Numbered from the stretch's first letter, positions 8,448 to 17,992 are shown. The stretch is 64,000 nucleotides of DNA from Alphaproteobacteria bacterium (GCA_009780035.1 WRAU01000006.1:39732-103731); one strand, 5' to 3'. Numbers and translations are program-made. The notes: generated by a model not told the origin, from the sequence alone.

Positions 8448-8913
8448 CAACTATAAAATAAGCACGGCTGCCCTTACAGGATTAGACGGAAAAGCCTTTA
8501 ATGCAGTTATAAATGCCATGCGGGCAGGCAACTATGTAGCTTTTTCGGCGCACTATACCGATAGCTTTAAAGATTTTTTCACAAAATCTTATATAGAAGA
8601 AGACGGCAAGCAAAAAGATTTGGCGCTAATTTGAGAACATCTGCCGATTGCTAAACTAAAACCCATTTGAGAGCAGGTTTACTTAATGCGCTCAACAGAA
8701 TTTACTAAGGAGCTTTTTCAAGAAAAAGCTATAAAATTTGAAGAGCTGAACAGTATAGATAAAATGCGCTATAGCCTAATTTACAACTACGGCGATAAAT
8801 TAGGCGGATATTTAGGTGTAGCCAGCCTTTCACTTTTTGAGCTTATAAAAATTAATAAATTTTTCGTTGATTTTGAAAAAAATACCGCCAACCATATAAA
8901 TACTAAGGAGTAA
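8437..8913 (+). CDS. Tail assembly chaperone-like protein, recoded (two UGA=Trp)
   Basis: The 158-residue protein starts at ATG 8437 behind GAGGAAAC and needs UGA at 8632-8634 and 8668-8670 (codons 66 and 78) read as Trp. The standard code leaves two fragments of about 65 and 75 residues. It is small, alpha-helical and acidic and lies just before the tape-measure-like gene, where contractile and siphophage tails carry their assembly chaperone. No programmed frameshift site is evident. The chaperone call is positional inference. Confidence 0.55.
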
Positions 8914-8917
8914 AACC

Positions 8918-9679
8918 ATGTTTTTTCAAGAACAAATCAGTAATATGCTATTTAATATAGATAAAAGCGCTGTTCAAAAAATCCAATCATGAACGCAGAA
9001 CGCTATGCCAAATATAAATTTTGCGCCAATCAAAGATGGCATAGAGGCTATTAATAAAAGTGTTGATAAAATTACAAACATGCCAGATAAAATAAATCAG
9101 CAATTTAGCTCGGTGAAAAATAATTTTTTAGCGGATATTAATAATACAAAAAATAATATTTTTAATAATGGCATGAAGCAATTTAATACTATTAAAAATG
9201 AATTTAATAACACTAAGGAATCTATAATAGAGAATTATATCAATAATCCTATGGAACACATTAACAATGTGAAAAATAATTATCTGCAGGAGTTTAACAA
9301 TGCTAAATCATCATTAGAAAACTATAACAGCCCAGTGGAGCATATTAAAAATATTGTGAATAACCCCATAGAAAATATTAGCAATGCGGTTCATAGCAAT
9401 ATTACAAATTTAACAGAAGATTTCAATATTAGCAGTATTGCAGATAAAATATTCGGCGATGCTACGGATATTGTCAAGTCTATAATTCCTCAAAGTCCTA
9501 CTGGAATTACAAGCGTCATAGAAGAAATTACGGCGAATTTAGCGAATACCACGCAGGCTTTAAAAGATTTTATGCTATTTTTAAGCGGAATTAAAGTTGG
9601 AATGGCTGATAGCAATCCATTTCCCGCTAATAATGCTAAAACAACCAACGATAATATTATCAATAAAAACGGCAGGTAA
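8918..9679 (+). CDS. Very short tape-measure-like protein, recoded (UGA=Trp)
   Basis: The 253-residue protein has UGA at 8990-8992 (codon 25). It is almost entirely helical, rich in Asn and Lys, with a repeated NNP-E-I-N segment (about residues 105-160), and a more hydrophobic C-terminal third. Position between a chaperone-like gene and baseplate genes fits a tape measure. Known tape measures span about 0.15 nm of tail per residue, so this one would give a tail of only about 40 nm. That is unusually short. It could instead be another helical tail protein. Confidence 0.5.
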
Positions 9680-9683
9680 AAAA

Positions 9684-10196
9684 ATGAATTTAGATACACT
9701 TACTAATATAAACGAAATGCAGGGAATGCTTTTTTTATCCTCAGGATCAAATGCAGTCAATACTATTGCTAAAACCTTTGAGATTACATTTAATTCTTAC
9801 AGCATAAATGGGCAAACCCACGCCAGCGATTATAAGTCGCCTATCGGCAGTAATTTTATTAACTATATTAAAAATGAAGAGCTTTATATATCCCTAAATG
9901 ATGTGCAGTTTAAAAATATTTGAACGCAAGAATTTGATTTAGGCTTGGCAAATAATAATTTTGGCATGATTGTGCTGCAAACCTTGCGGCAAATGCAAAC
10001 TAAAGTGCCGCTGTTTGTTCAGCTGTCTTTTTATACAGGCAATGTTCTGCTGCAAGATTTCAGCCTTAGCAGCAATTCTATTGAATCTACATACAATCTT
10101 AAATTAAAGCAAACATCGCTTTATCAAGATTTTAAAAGCGTTAAATTTGATGGGCAAGTGCAGTCTGCAAAACCAATTTTTAGCATAGGAGGCTAG
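9684..10196 (+). CDS. Recoded hypothetical tail protein (UGA=Trp)
   Basis: The 170-residue protein starts at ATG 9684, four bases after the tape-measure-like gene. UGA at 9921-9923 (codon 80) joins two fragments into one. It is beta-rich with a C-terminal segment ending SIGG. I do not recognise the family. Position after the tape measure and before the hub-like gene is that of gpU/gpX or LysM-type tail proteins in Mu- and P2-like phages. The next start codon follows one base after its stop. Confidence 0.6.
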
Positions 10197-10197
10197 T

Positions 10198-10521
10198 ATG
10201 AAACTTGTAGAAAAATATAAAAATATTTACTTTGTGGATTTTCCTAATTTAACTTTAGATTTCTCACAAAACTATTTCAATGAAATCAGCTTTAATTTTA
10301 AAAATGTTAATTACACTTGAAAAATTATCGGAGGTTTAAGCGATGCATCTTTAAAGTTGTTTGAAGAGGGCAGCTTGAATGTTAAAGCTCTTGCCAATAC
10401 TGTTCTTAAGCATGCTGATTTTGATTTTATCTTGTATGATGCCAATCAAAATGCGCCAAGCATAGTTCAGCCGAATAGACTGTTTATCGATGTAAAACTA
10501 GGGATACTGCAAAATGAATAA
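10198..10521 (+). CDS. Recoded small tail protein (UGA=Trp)
   Basis: The 107-residue protein starts at ATG 10198 behind AGGAGG, with UGA at 10318-10320 (codon 41). It has no open frame at all of useful length under the standard code, which shows how the recoding hides genes. Family not recognised. It overlaps the following gene by eight bases (ATGAATAA), so the two are likely coupled and may form a complex at the tail tip. Confidence 0.6.
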
Positions 10522-11263
10522 TTTTCTTAATGATATACCATATAATTTTGATAAATGCGAGCTGTATTTAGACGATCGGCTTTTTAATTTAGACTGAGAA
10601 TTTGACTGCTCTTACACCATTGGCGGAGGAGTTAATATGAGTTTGCTGCTATATAACACCATGCCGAATTTTTCTAAGGTTTTAATCAAAATCAACGGCT
10701 TGAACTTCTTTAAAGGGGTGCCTAAGGTGAATGAAATAGACTACTACACGCTTTCTACAAATCAAGTTAATAGAGTTTTAGAAGTTAAATTGACGCCGTT
10801 TATTTTAGAAGATAAATCTCCAAATATTTGGCAGAAAGGAAATACTCTAAGCAATTACATTGCTGCTAATTATGATTTTACATTGGGAAAGGATTTGTTT
10901 TTTAAAAACGACAGCATTTTTGCAAAAGTAGAAAAAGCAGTAGCCGATAATAATCAATCACCAGAATATTCTTTTTTGGTAAGCGATAAAGGCGAGCTCT
11001 CAGTATTTTTTGGTGTTGCCAATGTTATCGGCTTAAATAAAATTGTAGATATGGTAGAAAGCATCAACGGCGAGGCAAGCATCGCTTGCCGTTATAACCA
11101 TAACATACTGCCAGGGCAGATTATTGCCGTAAAACAAGAATATATAATCCTTGAAATTCAGCATAAATATAGTCTTAACAGCGGCTATATTATGAATATT
11201 TTCGGTAAAACCAAAAAAAGACTTGATGATGAGTCTCATTATAAAAAACAAATAGGAGGGTAA
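10514..11263 (+). CDS. Baseplate hub-like protein, recoded (UGA=Trp)
   Basis: The 249-residue protein starts at ATG 10514 inside the previous gene and has UGA at 10595-10597 (codon 28) and one TGG. Residues 140-230 have the pattern of hub proteins (gp27/gpD/gpP type): a segment with ASIACRYNHNILPGQIIAV and a following beta strand with YIILEIQHKYS, which resemble the tail-lysozyme/hub beta-barrel with a G-Q site. Size is small for a hub. The call is based on order and pattern. It precedes a spike-like gene by four bases. Confidence 0.5.
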
Positions 11264-11267
11264 TTTT

Positions 11268-11675
11268 ATGAATAATCAAGAGATAAAATATATTGCAGAA
11301 CTTATAAAAGGAATTATTAGGGAAAATCAGGTTAGCTTAAGTATTAAAGATGCAGTTAGAGACGAAAAGAATAATTATACAATTGACGGCAAAGATATTA
11401 AAGATGTAAAACCAATAGTGCAGCCTAGCGGTGAAAATAGCGGCAAAGGAAGTATGATAATTCTTGATAATAATTATTATTTGTATCTGGAGCATTTGAA
11501 GTTTTTTACTGAGTTAAAAACTACATTAACAAAAATTGATGAATTAATGGGAGCAATAGCCGGTTCAAAATGAACTACCCCCAACGGCGGTCCTGTTGAT
11601 GGTTTTGCAGATATAGTAAGCGCTGCCACTGAAGTTCAAAACAGTATAGGTCAATTAACTGATAAACTACCATAA
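11268..11675 (+). CDS. Baseplate spike-like protein, recoded (UGA=Trp)
   Basis: The 135-residue protein starts at ATG 11268 behind GGAGGG. UGA at 11571-11573 (codon 102) is needed to reach the C-terminus. The N-terminal helix is followed by a short beta region (VSLSIKDAVRDE, then the YTIDGKDIKDVKP segment), and a C-terminal helix (about residues 112-132). Its place between hub-like and gp25-like genes matches a gpV/spike protein, but it is shorter than most and lacks an obvious iron-binding HxH tip. Assignment is tentative. Confidence 0.5.
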
Positions 11676-11685
11676 GGAGAAAAAA

Positions 11686-11982
11686 ATGCAAGATATTTAC
11701 ACAACTAATCAAAACAAACTGCAAGTAAGCAACGGCGATATTATATTCGCTGACGATTTAACAAAAAATCCGCAGAATATAAGCATACAAAATGTTAATG
11801 TGCTGGCAGCTAGGAATTACCTTAATATGAATAAAGAGTTTTTTTTAATAAACAATATAGATATAACAACTATCAACAATTTTATACTGCAAACTCTAAT
11901 GCAAAAGAACATTGCCCCTAATTCCATTGAAATTAAACAGGAAAACAGAGAGCTGTCTTTTAGTATTAACTTGCAGTCATAA
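11686..11982 (+). CDS. gp25/gpW-like baseplate protein
   Basis: The 98-residue protein starts at ATG 11686 behind AAGGAG. It contains the pattern DIYTTNQNKLQVSNGDI then NPQNISIQNVNVLAARNYL, and ends with a beta strand (ELSFSINLQ), as in the small W/gp25 baseplate wedge family. It has no Trp, so no UGA. It is the last tail gene, followed by a weak hairpin at 11998-12019. gp25-like proteins normally cap the sheath to the baseplate, which supports a contractile tail. Confidence 0.5.
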   Translation: MQDIYTTNQNKLQVSNGDIIFADDLTKNPQNISIQNVNVLAARNYLNMNKEFFLINNIDITTINNFILQTLMQKNIAPNSIEIKQENRELSFSINLQS

Positions 11983-11997
11983 AATTATTATGCAAAC

Positions 11998-12019
11998 AGA
12001 TGTCGCCTAAAAGGCATCT
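11998..12019 (+). terminator. Weak terminator at the end of the tail cassette
   Basis: An imperfect stem pairs AGAT..GCC with GGC..ATCT around TAAAA and is followed by a short T-rich run. Confidence 0.35.
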
Positions 12020-12084
12020 ATTTGCAGATAGTTGCAGCCTATGGCATAATAGGTTATACTATATAAATTATACAGAAGCACATT

Positions 12085-13170
12085 ATGAAAAGCCGTTTAA
12101 TTTTACCTGCCGCAAGTTTTTGGAATAATTTTTTAATTCATACAATTCTTTTTGCAGAGAATTCTAAAGAGGAATTCAATAATATTATTTTTGATGATGT
12201 TCTAGCAAGTCCATTATTTTTTAGGGCAGATGTTAAAAAAAGCGATCCAAGTTTTACCAAAAAACACATGGTTATTAATGCTGCTGAAATTCTAAAACTA
12301 AATAACAATAATCCCTATTTTGACGAGATATATATCACCATATCTTCGCCGTCTTTGCGGGTATATAAGCAATTAGCTAAGATATTTACTTTTAAGAAGG
12401 TATATTTTATTGAAGAAAGCCTATTCTCTTATGTTAGGTTTATGGTAGATAAAAAATTAGTTAAGCTGGTTAATAAGCATCAGATCTATTTAATTAATTA
12501 TGATGAAATTCTTTTGCAGGCGATTTTTAAAGCGGGGGTTAATCCTAAAAACACTATCTTTTTAAAAAAGCAGGATTTATTAAATAATATCAAGAACTTT
12601 GCTGAAGACCATAATAAAACGGCAATTGTTTTAATTGATAGAATTAGGTTTAATAATCCTAAAAAAGATTTTATTATAAATGAGTATAAAAATTATTTAA
12701 AACTATTAAATGACAACGGCAATAGTATTTTATTAAGACCTCATCCTAAGCTAGATTCAAGAATTTATAACGATTTAGCAGAGTTTATTAAACCATTTCC
12801 TAATGCCAGCATTAATAACGGCAAAATGGGGGTTGAGGTATTAGCTGTTAAAAAGGGCAGCATAGTTATAGCAGCTTATTCTACGGCACTTTTTAGTTTG
12901 AAATTTTTATACGAGGCAGATGTTTTTACATCTATTAAATTGCTAAAAGATAGGGTGTCTTTTTTTAAATTTAATTATATGGCTTTATCTGCAAGGGTTA
13001 TAATATATCTGCTTCCAGATTTTAGCGGAGAAAAAGTAAAATTGCCGGTAAGTATTGCAGATTATGTGCTGGGTAAAAAATACTCTTTGCGATGGCTTTT
13101 AAATATGTTTGTTTTTTGGTATTCAAGATTATTGCTGGAAAGACTTCATTATCGTATTAAAATTAAATAA
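12085..13170 (+). CDS. Polysialyltransferase-like glycosyltransferase
   Basis: The 361-residue protein has the LLRPHPK segment (about residue 219) and the later IAAYSTALFSLKFLYEADV segment, the two conserved regions of the POLYST/GT52-type (poly)sialyltransferase fold, where the His of RPHP acts on the nucleotide sugar. A C-terminal aromatic-basic helix could hold it to the inner membrane. It probably builds LPS or capsule sugar. It is the first gene after the tail cassette and uses only TGG (four codons) for Trp, marking the change of coding pattern. Confidence 0.65.
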   Translation: MKSRLILPAASFWNNFLIHTILFAENSKEEFNNIIFDDVLASPLFFRADVKKSDPSFTKKHMVINAAEILKLNNNNPYFDEIYITISSPSLRVYKQLAKIFTFKKVYFIEESLFSYVRFMVDKKLVKLVNKHQIYLINYDEILLQAIFKAGVNPKNTIFLKKQDLLNNIKNFAEDHNKTAIVLIDRIRFNNPKKDFIINEYKNYLKLLNDNGNSILLRPHPKLDSRIYNDLAEFIKPFPNASINNGKMGVEVLAVKKGSIVIAAYSTALFSLKFLYEADVFTSIKLLKDRVSFFKFNYMALSARVIIYLLPDFSGEKVKLPVSIADYVLGKKYSLRWLLNMFVFWYSRLLLERLHYRIKIK

Positions 13171-13214
13171 TCTTCCCTCTTTCTTTTAATAAGATGATGG
13201 AAATGATATATTTA

Positions 13215-13337
13215 TGCAAACAATAAGAAGTATTTCCTCCTTTCCTAAGGCAAATTACGGCGATGGCAGCGGGTTAAATCACTACGATTGACGACATTGA
13301 TACTTTAGGAAATAAGGAAATACTTCTTATTGTTTGC
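13215..13337. repeat. Perfect 23-bp inverted repeat between convergent genes
   Basis: Bases 13215-13237 and 13315-13337 are exact reverse complements with 77 bases between. The inner flanks (CCTTTCCTAAGG / TTAGGAAATAAGG) extend the pairing with a bulge. The right arm overlaps the last base of the aldehyde dehydrogenase stop codon. It may be a bidirectional terminator or a small mobile (MITE-like) element. Confidence 0.8.
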
Positions 13338-14719
13338 TACTCTTTTATTACAATCATTTTATGATTAGTCATTTCCAGCATGGCATGCCCGATACCGCCA
13401 ATTCCAACCCCGGCAGATCTACGCCCAGCGAACGGCATCCAATCTACACGGAAAGCTGTATGGTCGTTTACAATTACCGCGGCTGCATCAAACTCTTTAT
13501 AGGCTTTGGTTATAACATTAATATTATTGCTGAATATCGCCGACTGAAAAGGCAAATCTAAAGAATTTGCCCAAGCAATGGCTTCATCTAAATTTTCATA
13601 AGCATATAAGCATAATACCGGACCAAAGGTTTCCTCAGTTGATACTTTAGATTGTTTAGATGGCTCTAAAAATAAAGTTGGCTCAAACATGGTAGCTGAA
13701 ATTCTTTTGCCGCCGCATAAAACTTTTGCCCCTTCAGCAATAGCCTCATTAACCCAAGATTCAACTCTTGCAGCTTCTTTTTCAGTAATTAAAGGACCTA
13801 CATCAGTATTTTCACTTGTGGGATCACCGACCTTAAGTTTTAAAACAGCTTCCGTGATTTTTTTAGACATTTCAATAATTATGCTCGAGTGGATATAAAC
13901 CCGCTTAGACGAAATACAAACCTGCCCGGCATGATAATATGCGCCTTTAACTATGCTTGCTGCCACTTCGTCCATATTATCGATATTTTTATCAACAATA
14001 ATCGGAGCTACCCCGCCATGCTCTAGGGCGTATCTTGTGCCAGCATGCAGTTTGTTTCTTAAATACCAGCCAACTTTTGAAGAACCGATAAAACTGAAGA
14101 AGGAAATTCTTGCATCAGCCACTAAAAACTCGGCTACTGAAATATCACAAGGAGCAAAAACGCACCAATTTTTATCCAGCCCAGCTTTATGAACTAGATG
14201 AACGAATTTTTCACAGGTTAATGCAGTTGAACTGGCAGGCTTAACAATTACCGGACAGCCAACGGCAATTGCCGGCACTACCTGATGCACTATTAAATTA
14301 AGCGGATGGTTGAAAGCACTAATTGCCAATACCACGCCAATAGGTTCACGAGTGGTAAATGCTAAGCGATTTTCTGATGGTTTTGTAAATCCCATAGGAA
14401 TTTCTTGACCTGCGTAAACAGACATCATTTCTTTAACCGCTAATTTAATGCCGTCAATAGCACGAGCAACCTCAATCCGCGCATCTACAAGAGGTTTGCC
14501 GCCTTCTTTAGCAATTAGTAAGGCAAACTCTTTAGCTTCTGCAGATACAAGGGCTGCTAGTTTTTCTAAAATAGCAATTCGTTCATAGTGGGGAAGAGCA
14601 GAAGATTTATCGTGTGATAGCTCATAGGCTTTAGCTAAAGCCGCTTCGGCATCTTCTAAGTTAATTTTTTTAACTGTTCCAACATTAGACCCGTCAAAAG
14701 GGGATAAAATATTCAGCAT
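13337..14719 (-). CDS. NAD(P)-dependent aldehyde dehydrogenase
   Basis: The 460-residue enzyme has the ALDH superfamily hallmarks: the FNHPLNL and PVIVKPAS cofactor segments, the general base Glu in LEHGG (about residue 229), the catalytic Cys in GQVCIS (about 266), and ETFGPVL (about 364). It oxidises an aldehyde to the acid. Sequence is closest in style to succinate-semialdehyde or lactaldehyde dehydrogenases, but the substrate cannot be fixed. It follows the acetolactate synthase gene in the same direction, so a linked catabolic role is likely. Confidence 0.88.
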   Translation of the reverse strand: MLNILSPFDGSNVGTVKKINLEDAEAALAKAYELSHDKSSALPHYERIAILEKLAALVSAEAKEFALLIAKEGGKPLVDARIEVARAIDGIKLAVKEMMSVYAGQEIPMGFTKPSENRLAFTTREPIGVVLAISAFNHPLNLIVHQVVPAIAVGCPVIVKPASSTALTCEKFVHLVHKAGLDKNWCVFAPCDISVAEFLVADARISFFSFIGSSKVGWYLRNKLHAGTRYALEHGGVAPIIVDKNIDNMDEVAASIVKGAYYHAGQVCISSKRVYIHSSIIIEMSKKITEAVLKLKVGDPTSENTDVGPLITEKEAARVESWVNEAIAEGAKVLCGGKRISATMFEPTLFLEPSKQSKVSTEETFGPVLCLYAYENLDEAIAWANSLDLPFQSAIFSNNINVITKAYKEFDAAAVIVNDHTAFRVDWMPFAGRRSAGVGIGGIGHAMLEMTNHKMIVIKE

Positions 14720-14810
14720 TACGAATACTCCTAGTAAAAGTTATTATTTTTATTTTCTGCTTTGTTGCCTTACTGTTTATGTATTATTATATACTTCCAT
14801 AAAGTTAAGT

Positions 14811-16451
14811 TTAAATTGTTTGTTTATTTTTTAACTCATCTAATAATACCTTTTTATTTTCAGAATAATCTATTGGCATATCTATTATATGAACCCCGCC
14901 GGCGTTAAAGCATTTTTCTAAAGTTGGAATTAAATCCTCAGTTTTACTAATTCTAACTCCATTAGCTCCATAGGCTTGAGCATATTTAACAAAATCTGGA
15001 TTATTAAAAGTTAATCCAAAATCTTGAAGATTCATGCCCATTTGCTTCCACCGTATCATGCCGTAAGCGTTATCATTTAAAATCATAACCACAAGATTCA
15101 AGTTCAAGCGCACAGCAGTTTCTAGTTCTTGAGAGTTCATCATAAATCCGCCGTCCCCAACAACAGCCAAAACTTTCTTATTAGGATAAATTCTTGCTGC
15201 CTCCATGGCTGAAGGCAATCCTGCCCCCATCGTGGCAAGGGCATTATCAAGCATCAAAGAATTAGGATGATAGCAAAGATAGTTTCTGGCAAACCATAGT
15301 TTATACATGCCATTATCAAGCAGAACATAGTCGTCTTTCATAACTTTATTAACATCTCGCACTAATCTTTCCGGCTTTATAGGAAACCCATTATCTTTAT
15401 CATGCGCCGCAATATGATTTAAAATAAAATCACGCACTTTATAAGCATAAGAAAAATCTTGATGGCAGCTTCCTAAAGCGTTGCCAAGCATCTCTACAGA
15501 ATTGCCAATATCTCCTAGCACCTCTAAAGCAGGGAAGTAAATGTTATCAAGAATTGCTGAGGTATAGTTGATATGAATAACCGGTGTAGAATTTTTTTCC
15601 ATAAAAAAAGCTGGTTTTTCTATAACATCTACACCTATGCTTATAATTAAATCGGATTGTTTAATTTCATCATGGATGTAATCTCCCGAGGAAAGGGCAG
15701 CAGTCCCGATAAAATGAGGGTTATCTTCAGCCACCACTCCTTTTCCCATCTGCGTATTAAAAAAAGGCAGCCCGGTAGTATTAATAAAATTGGTAATCTC
15801 TGCGGATACATTACCGCGGTTTCCAGCTGCTCCAATTAACACTAAAGGAAATTTTGCTTTTTTTATAAGCGCAGCAGCTTTAGCAATAGCCTTAGGATTT
15901 GCACTAGGGTAAAAAGTTTCCAATTTTGGCAAACCCAAAGGTGTATCTTTCTCACATTCTTGCGCGGATACATCTTCCGGAAACTCTATATGAACGCAGC
16001 CGGGCTTTTCTTCCAAGGCAATTTTTATAGCCTCGCACAAGGTAGAACTAACCATAGCGGCATCAACAATCTGTTTAGAGTATTTACATAACGGTTTCAT
16101 CATTGCTACTACATCAATAATTTGAAACAACCCTTGCTTAGATTTTTTAATAGGTTTTTGCCCGGTAATTAATAATAGCGGAAAGCCGCCAAGATTAGCA
16201 TAGGCAGCGGCAGTTGTAAAGTTGGTTGCTCCTGGTCCTAATGTAGATATAGCCACGCCAATTTTTCCGGTCATTCTGCCATAAGTAGCTGCCATAAAAG
16301 CCGCTCCTTGTTCGTGGCGGGTTAAAATCAATTTTATTTTTGATTTTCTTAAAGCCTCTAAAAGATCTAAATTTTCTTCACCGGGAATGCCATAAACTAC
16401 TTCAACGCCATTTTCTTCTAAAATACGGACAAATAAATCAGATGCGTTCAT
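14811..16451 (-). CDS. Acetolactate synthase large subunit (catabolic type)
   Basis: The 546-residue ThDP enzyme condenses two pyruvates to acetolactate. The activating Glu lies in TRHEQGAAFMA (about residue 48), and the ThDP-Mg motif GDGGF...NDNAYG lies at about residues 433-460. No regulatory subunit or other branched-chain amino acid gene lies nearby, so a catabolic AlsS-type or pH-balancing role is more likely than Ile/Val synthesis. It is read with the downstream aldehyde dehydrogenase. Confidence 0.85.
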   Translation of the reverse strand: MNASDLFVRILEENGVEVVYGIPGEENLDLLEALRKSKIKLILTRHEQGAAFMAATYGRMTGKIGVAISTLGPGATNFTTAAAYANLGGFPLLLITGQKPIKKSKQGLFQIIDVVAMMKPLCKYSKQIVDAAMVSSTLCEAIKIALEEKPGCVHIEFPEDVSAQECEKDTPLGLPKLETFYPSANPKAIAKAAALIKKAKFPLVLIGAAGNRGNVSAEITNFINTTGLPFFNTQMGKGVVAEDNPHFIGTAALSSGDYIHDEIKQSDLIISIGVDVIEKPAFFMEKNSTPVIHINYTSAILDNIYFPALEVLGDIGNSVEMLGNALGSCHQDFSYAYKVRDFILNHIAAHDKDNGFPIKPERLVRDVNKVMKDDYVLLDNGMYKLWFARNYLCYHPNSLMLDNALATMGAGLPSAMEAARIYPNKKVLAVVGDGGFMMNSQELETAVRLNLNLVVMILNDNAYGMIRWKQMGMNLQDFGLTFNNPDFVKYAQAYGANGVRISKTEDLIPTLEKCFNAGGVHIIDMPIDYSENKKVLLDELKNKQTI

Positions 16452-16490
16452 TAAAAAAATCTCCTTATTTTAAAAACTAAGGTGATTATA

Positions 16491-16538
16491 TACCGTCAAG
16501 CACGGCATGACGATTGGTCTGTTATGTATATAATCGCC
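16491..16538. repeat. Dispersed palindromic repeat
   Basis: A degenerate copy: CCGTCAAGCACGGCATGACGATTGG followed by the TATGTATATAAT tail. It lies between the acetolactate synthase and glutamate dehydrogenase genes. Confidence 0.6.
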
Positions 16539-16549
16539 AAAACTAAATA

Positions 16550-17812
16550 TTAATTAAATTCGGTAAATTTTGCCTTAAGTGAAGATTCAATTCTGCTTAA
16601 TGCAAGCGCATAGGCAGCTGAGCGGCAGCTTACCTTATTTGCTTCTTTTAATTTCCAAACATTATTAAAGGCTTTAGTCATAATTTTTGTTAATTTTTCC
16701 TGCACCTCTGCTTCTTCCCAATAATAGTAAGATAAGTTCTGCAGCCATTCAAAATAACTAACCACTACACCGCCGGCATTAACTAAAACATCTGGCATTA
16801 CTACAATTCCTGCCTCCTCTAAAATAGGATTGGCTTCAGGGGCAACCGGTCCGTTAGCAGCTTCTACAATATATTTAGCTTTAATTTTAGCTGCATTTTT
16901 AGCAGTAATTACATTTTCTATTGCTGCCGGCAATAAAATATCAATATTTAGTTCTAACAGCTCGCTATTGCTGATAGCTTTTGCTCCTGCTGAAACCGAG
17001 ATAATTTCTTTTACAGAAGTTCCTTTTTTAGCAGTTTTCAGTGCTTCAAAAATTGCCGGAATATTTAAGCCGCTTTCAGCATAGATTGCTCCGTCAACAT
17101 CAGATATTGCCATAATTTTATATCCTAATTCATGCAGGAATTTTGTTAAATAATAGCCGACATTACCCAGCCCTTGAATAGCTACAGATGTAGCAGAGGG
17201 TGCTTTGCCGATTTTTTCGCTTAATAGCTTTGTAATAATAGATGCTCCAAATCCTGTTGCCTCAGTTCTAAATAAACTGCCGCCTAAAGCAACCGGTTTA
17301 CCTGTAAAAGTTCCCGGAGATTTTATACGGTTTATGGTATTATATTCATCAGTCATCCAAGACATTACCTGCGGATTCGTTCCTAAATCGGGGGCGGGAA
17401 TATCAGTTTTTTCGCCAATGGAATCAAAAATTGCCCGCACATAGCCGCGGCTGATTCGCTCAAGCTCGCCCATTGATACAGATCTGGCATCTACAATAAC
17501 TCCGCCTTTGCCTCCGCCATAAGGAAGCCCTACAAGAGAATTTTTTACCATCATCCATAAACCTAAACTATTAACCTCATCAGCATTAACATCTTGATGA
17601 AAGCGAATCCCACCTTTAGCAGGACCTAAAATTGTGCTGTAACGGCTGCGGTAGCCTTTAAAAATTTTTATTTTTCCATTATCCATTTTTACTGGAAAGC
17701 TAACATCAGTTAGAAGCTCTGGCTGGCTTAAAAAATCTAAAATTTCAGGTTTAATTCCCGATTCTTTGCCTAATTTATTTAGCAGCTGGACGGTATCGTT
17801 AAAAATACTCAT
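16550..17812 (-). CDS. Glutamate dehydrogenase
   Basis: The 420-residue enzyme interconverts glutamate and 2-oxoglutarate plus ammonia. The glutamate-binding Lys lies in GPAKGGIRFH (about residue 66), the catalytic Lys in LPYGGGKGGV (about 102), an Asp in PAPDLGTN (about 142), and the Rossmann GLGNVG at about 213. Length fits the hexameric 45-kDa class. A Na+/glutamate symporter gene lies divergent, 180 bases away, so imported glutamate is likely burned through this enzyme. Confidence 0.92.
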   Translation of the reverse strand: MSIFNDTVQLLNKLGKESGIKPEILDFLSQPELLTDVSFPVKMDNGKIKIFKGYRSRYSTILGPAKGGIRFHQDVNADEVNSLGLWMMVKNSLVGLPYGGGKGGVIVDARSVSMGELERISRGYVRAIFDSIGEKTDIPAPDLGTNPQVMSWMTDEYNTINRIKSPGTFTGKPVALGGSLFRTEATGFGASIITKLLSEKIGKAPSATSVAIQGLGNVGYYLTKFLHELGYKIMAISDVDGAIYAESGLNIPAIFEALKTAKKGTSVKEIISVSAGAKAISNSELLELNIDILLPAAIENVITAKNAAKIKAKYIVEAANGPVAPEANPILEEAGIVVMPDVLVNAGGVVVSYFEWLQNLSYYYWEEAEVQEKLTKIMTKAFNNVWKLKEANKVSCRSAAYALALSRIESSLKAKFTEFN

Positions 17813-17992
17813 TATATATTCCTTTAATTTTAACTATTAATTATTTTATCATTAAATAACTTTAATAACTACCTCAATAATTAATAATATATTACCTTAA
17901 AGCACATAAGTCAACATATTTTCATAAAGAAAATTGATTTTTATCAAATTTTTTGCTAACATTTTTTATAGTTTTTAAATAGGAGGTTTGTT

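Noticed and set aside
8338..8634. Separate ORF starting at 8338
   Set aside because: Its first 33 codons lie inside the previous gene; the ribosome site and ATG at 8437 mark the true start, and the frame continues through two UGA to 8913.
173..11675. Degenerate prophage with random nonsense mutations
   Set aside because: All 17 interruptions are UGA. Decay would also give TAA, TAG and frameshifts in such AT-rich DNA, and spacing and ribosome sites would not be so well kept.
173..11675. UGA as selenocysteine
   Set aside because: Seventeen sites in 13 structural genes with no Cys-like motif, no visible SECIS-type hairpin after each UGA, and an aromatic residue at the paralogous position.
13334..13561. 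Plus-strand ORF opposite the aldehyde dehydrogenase
   Set aside because: It is a frame shadow of a well-conserved gene, with no family resemblance.
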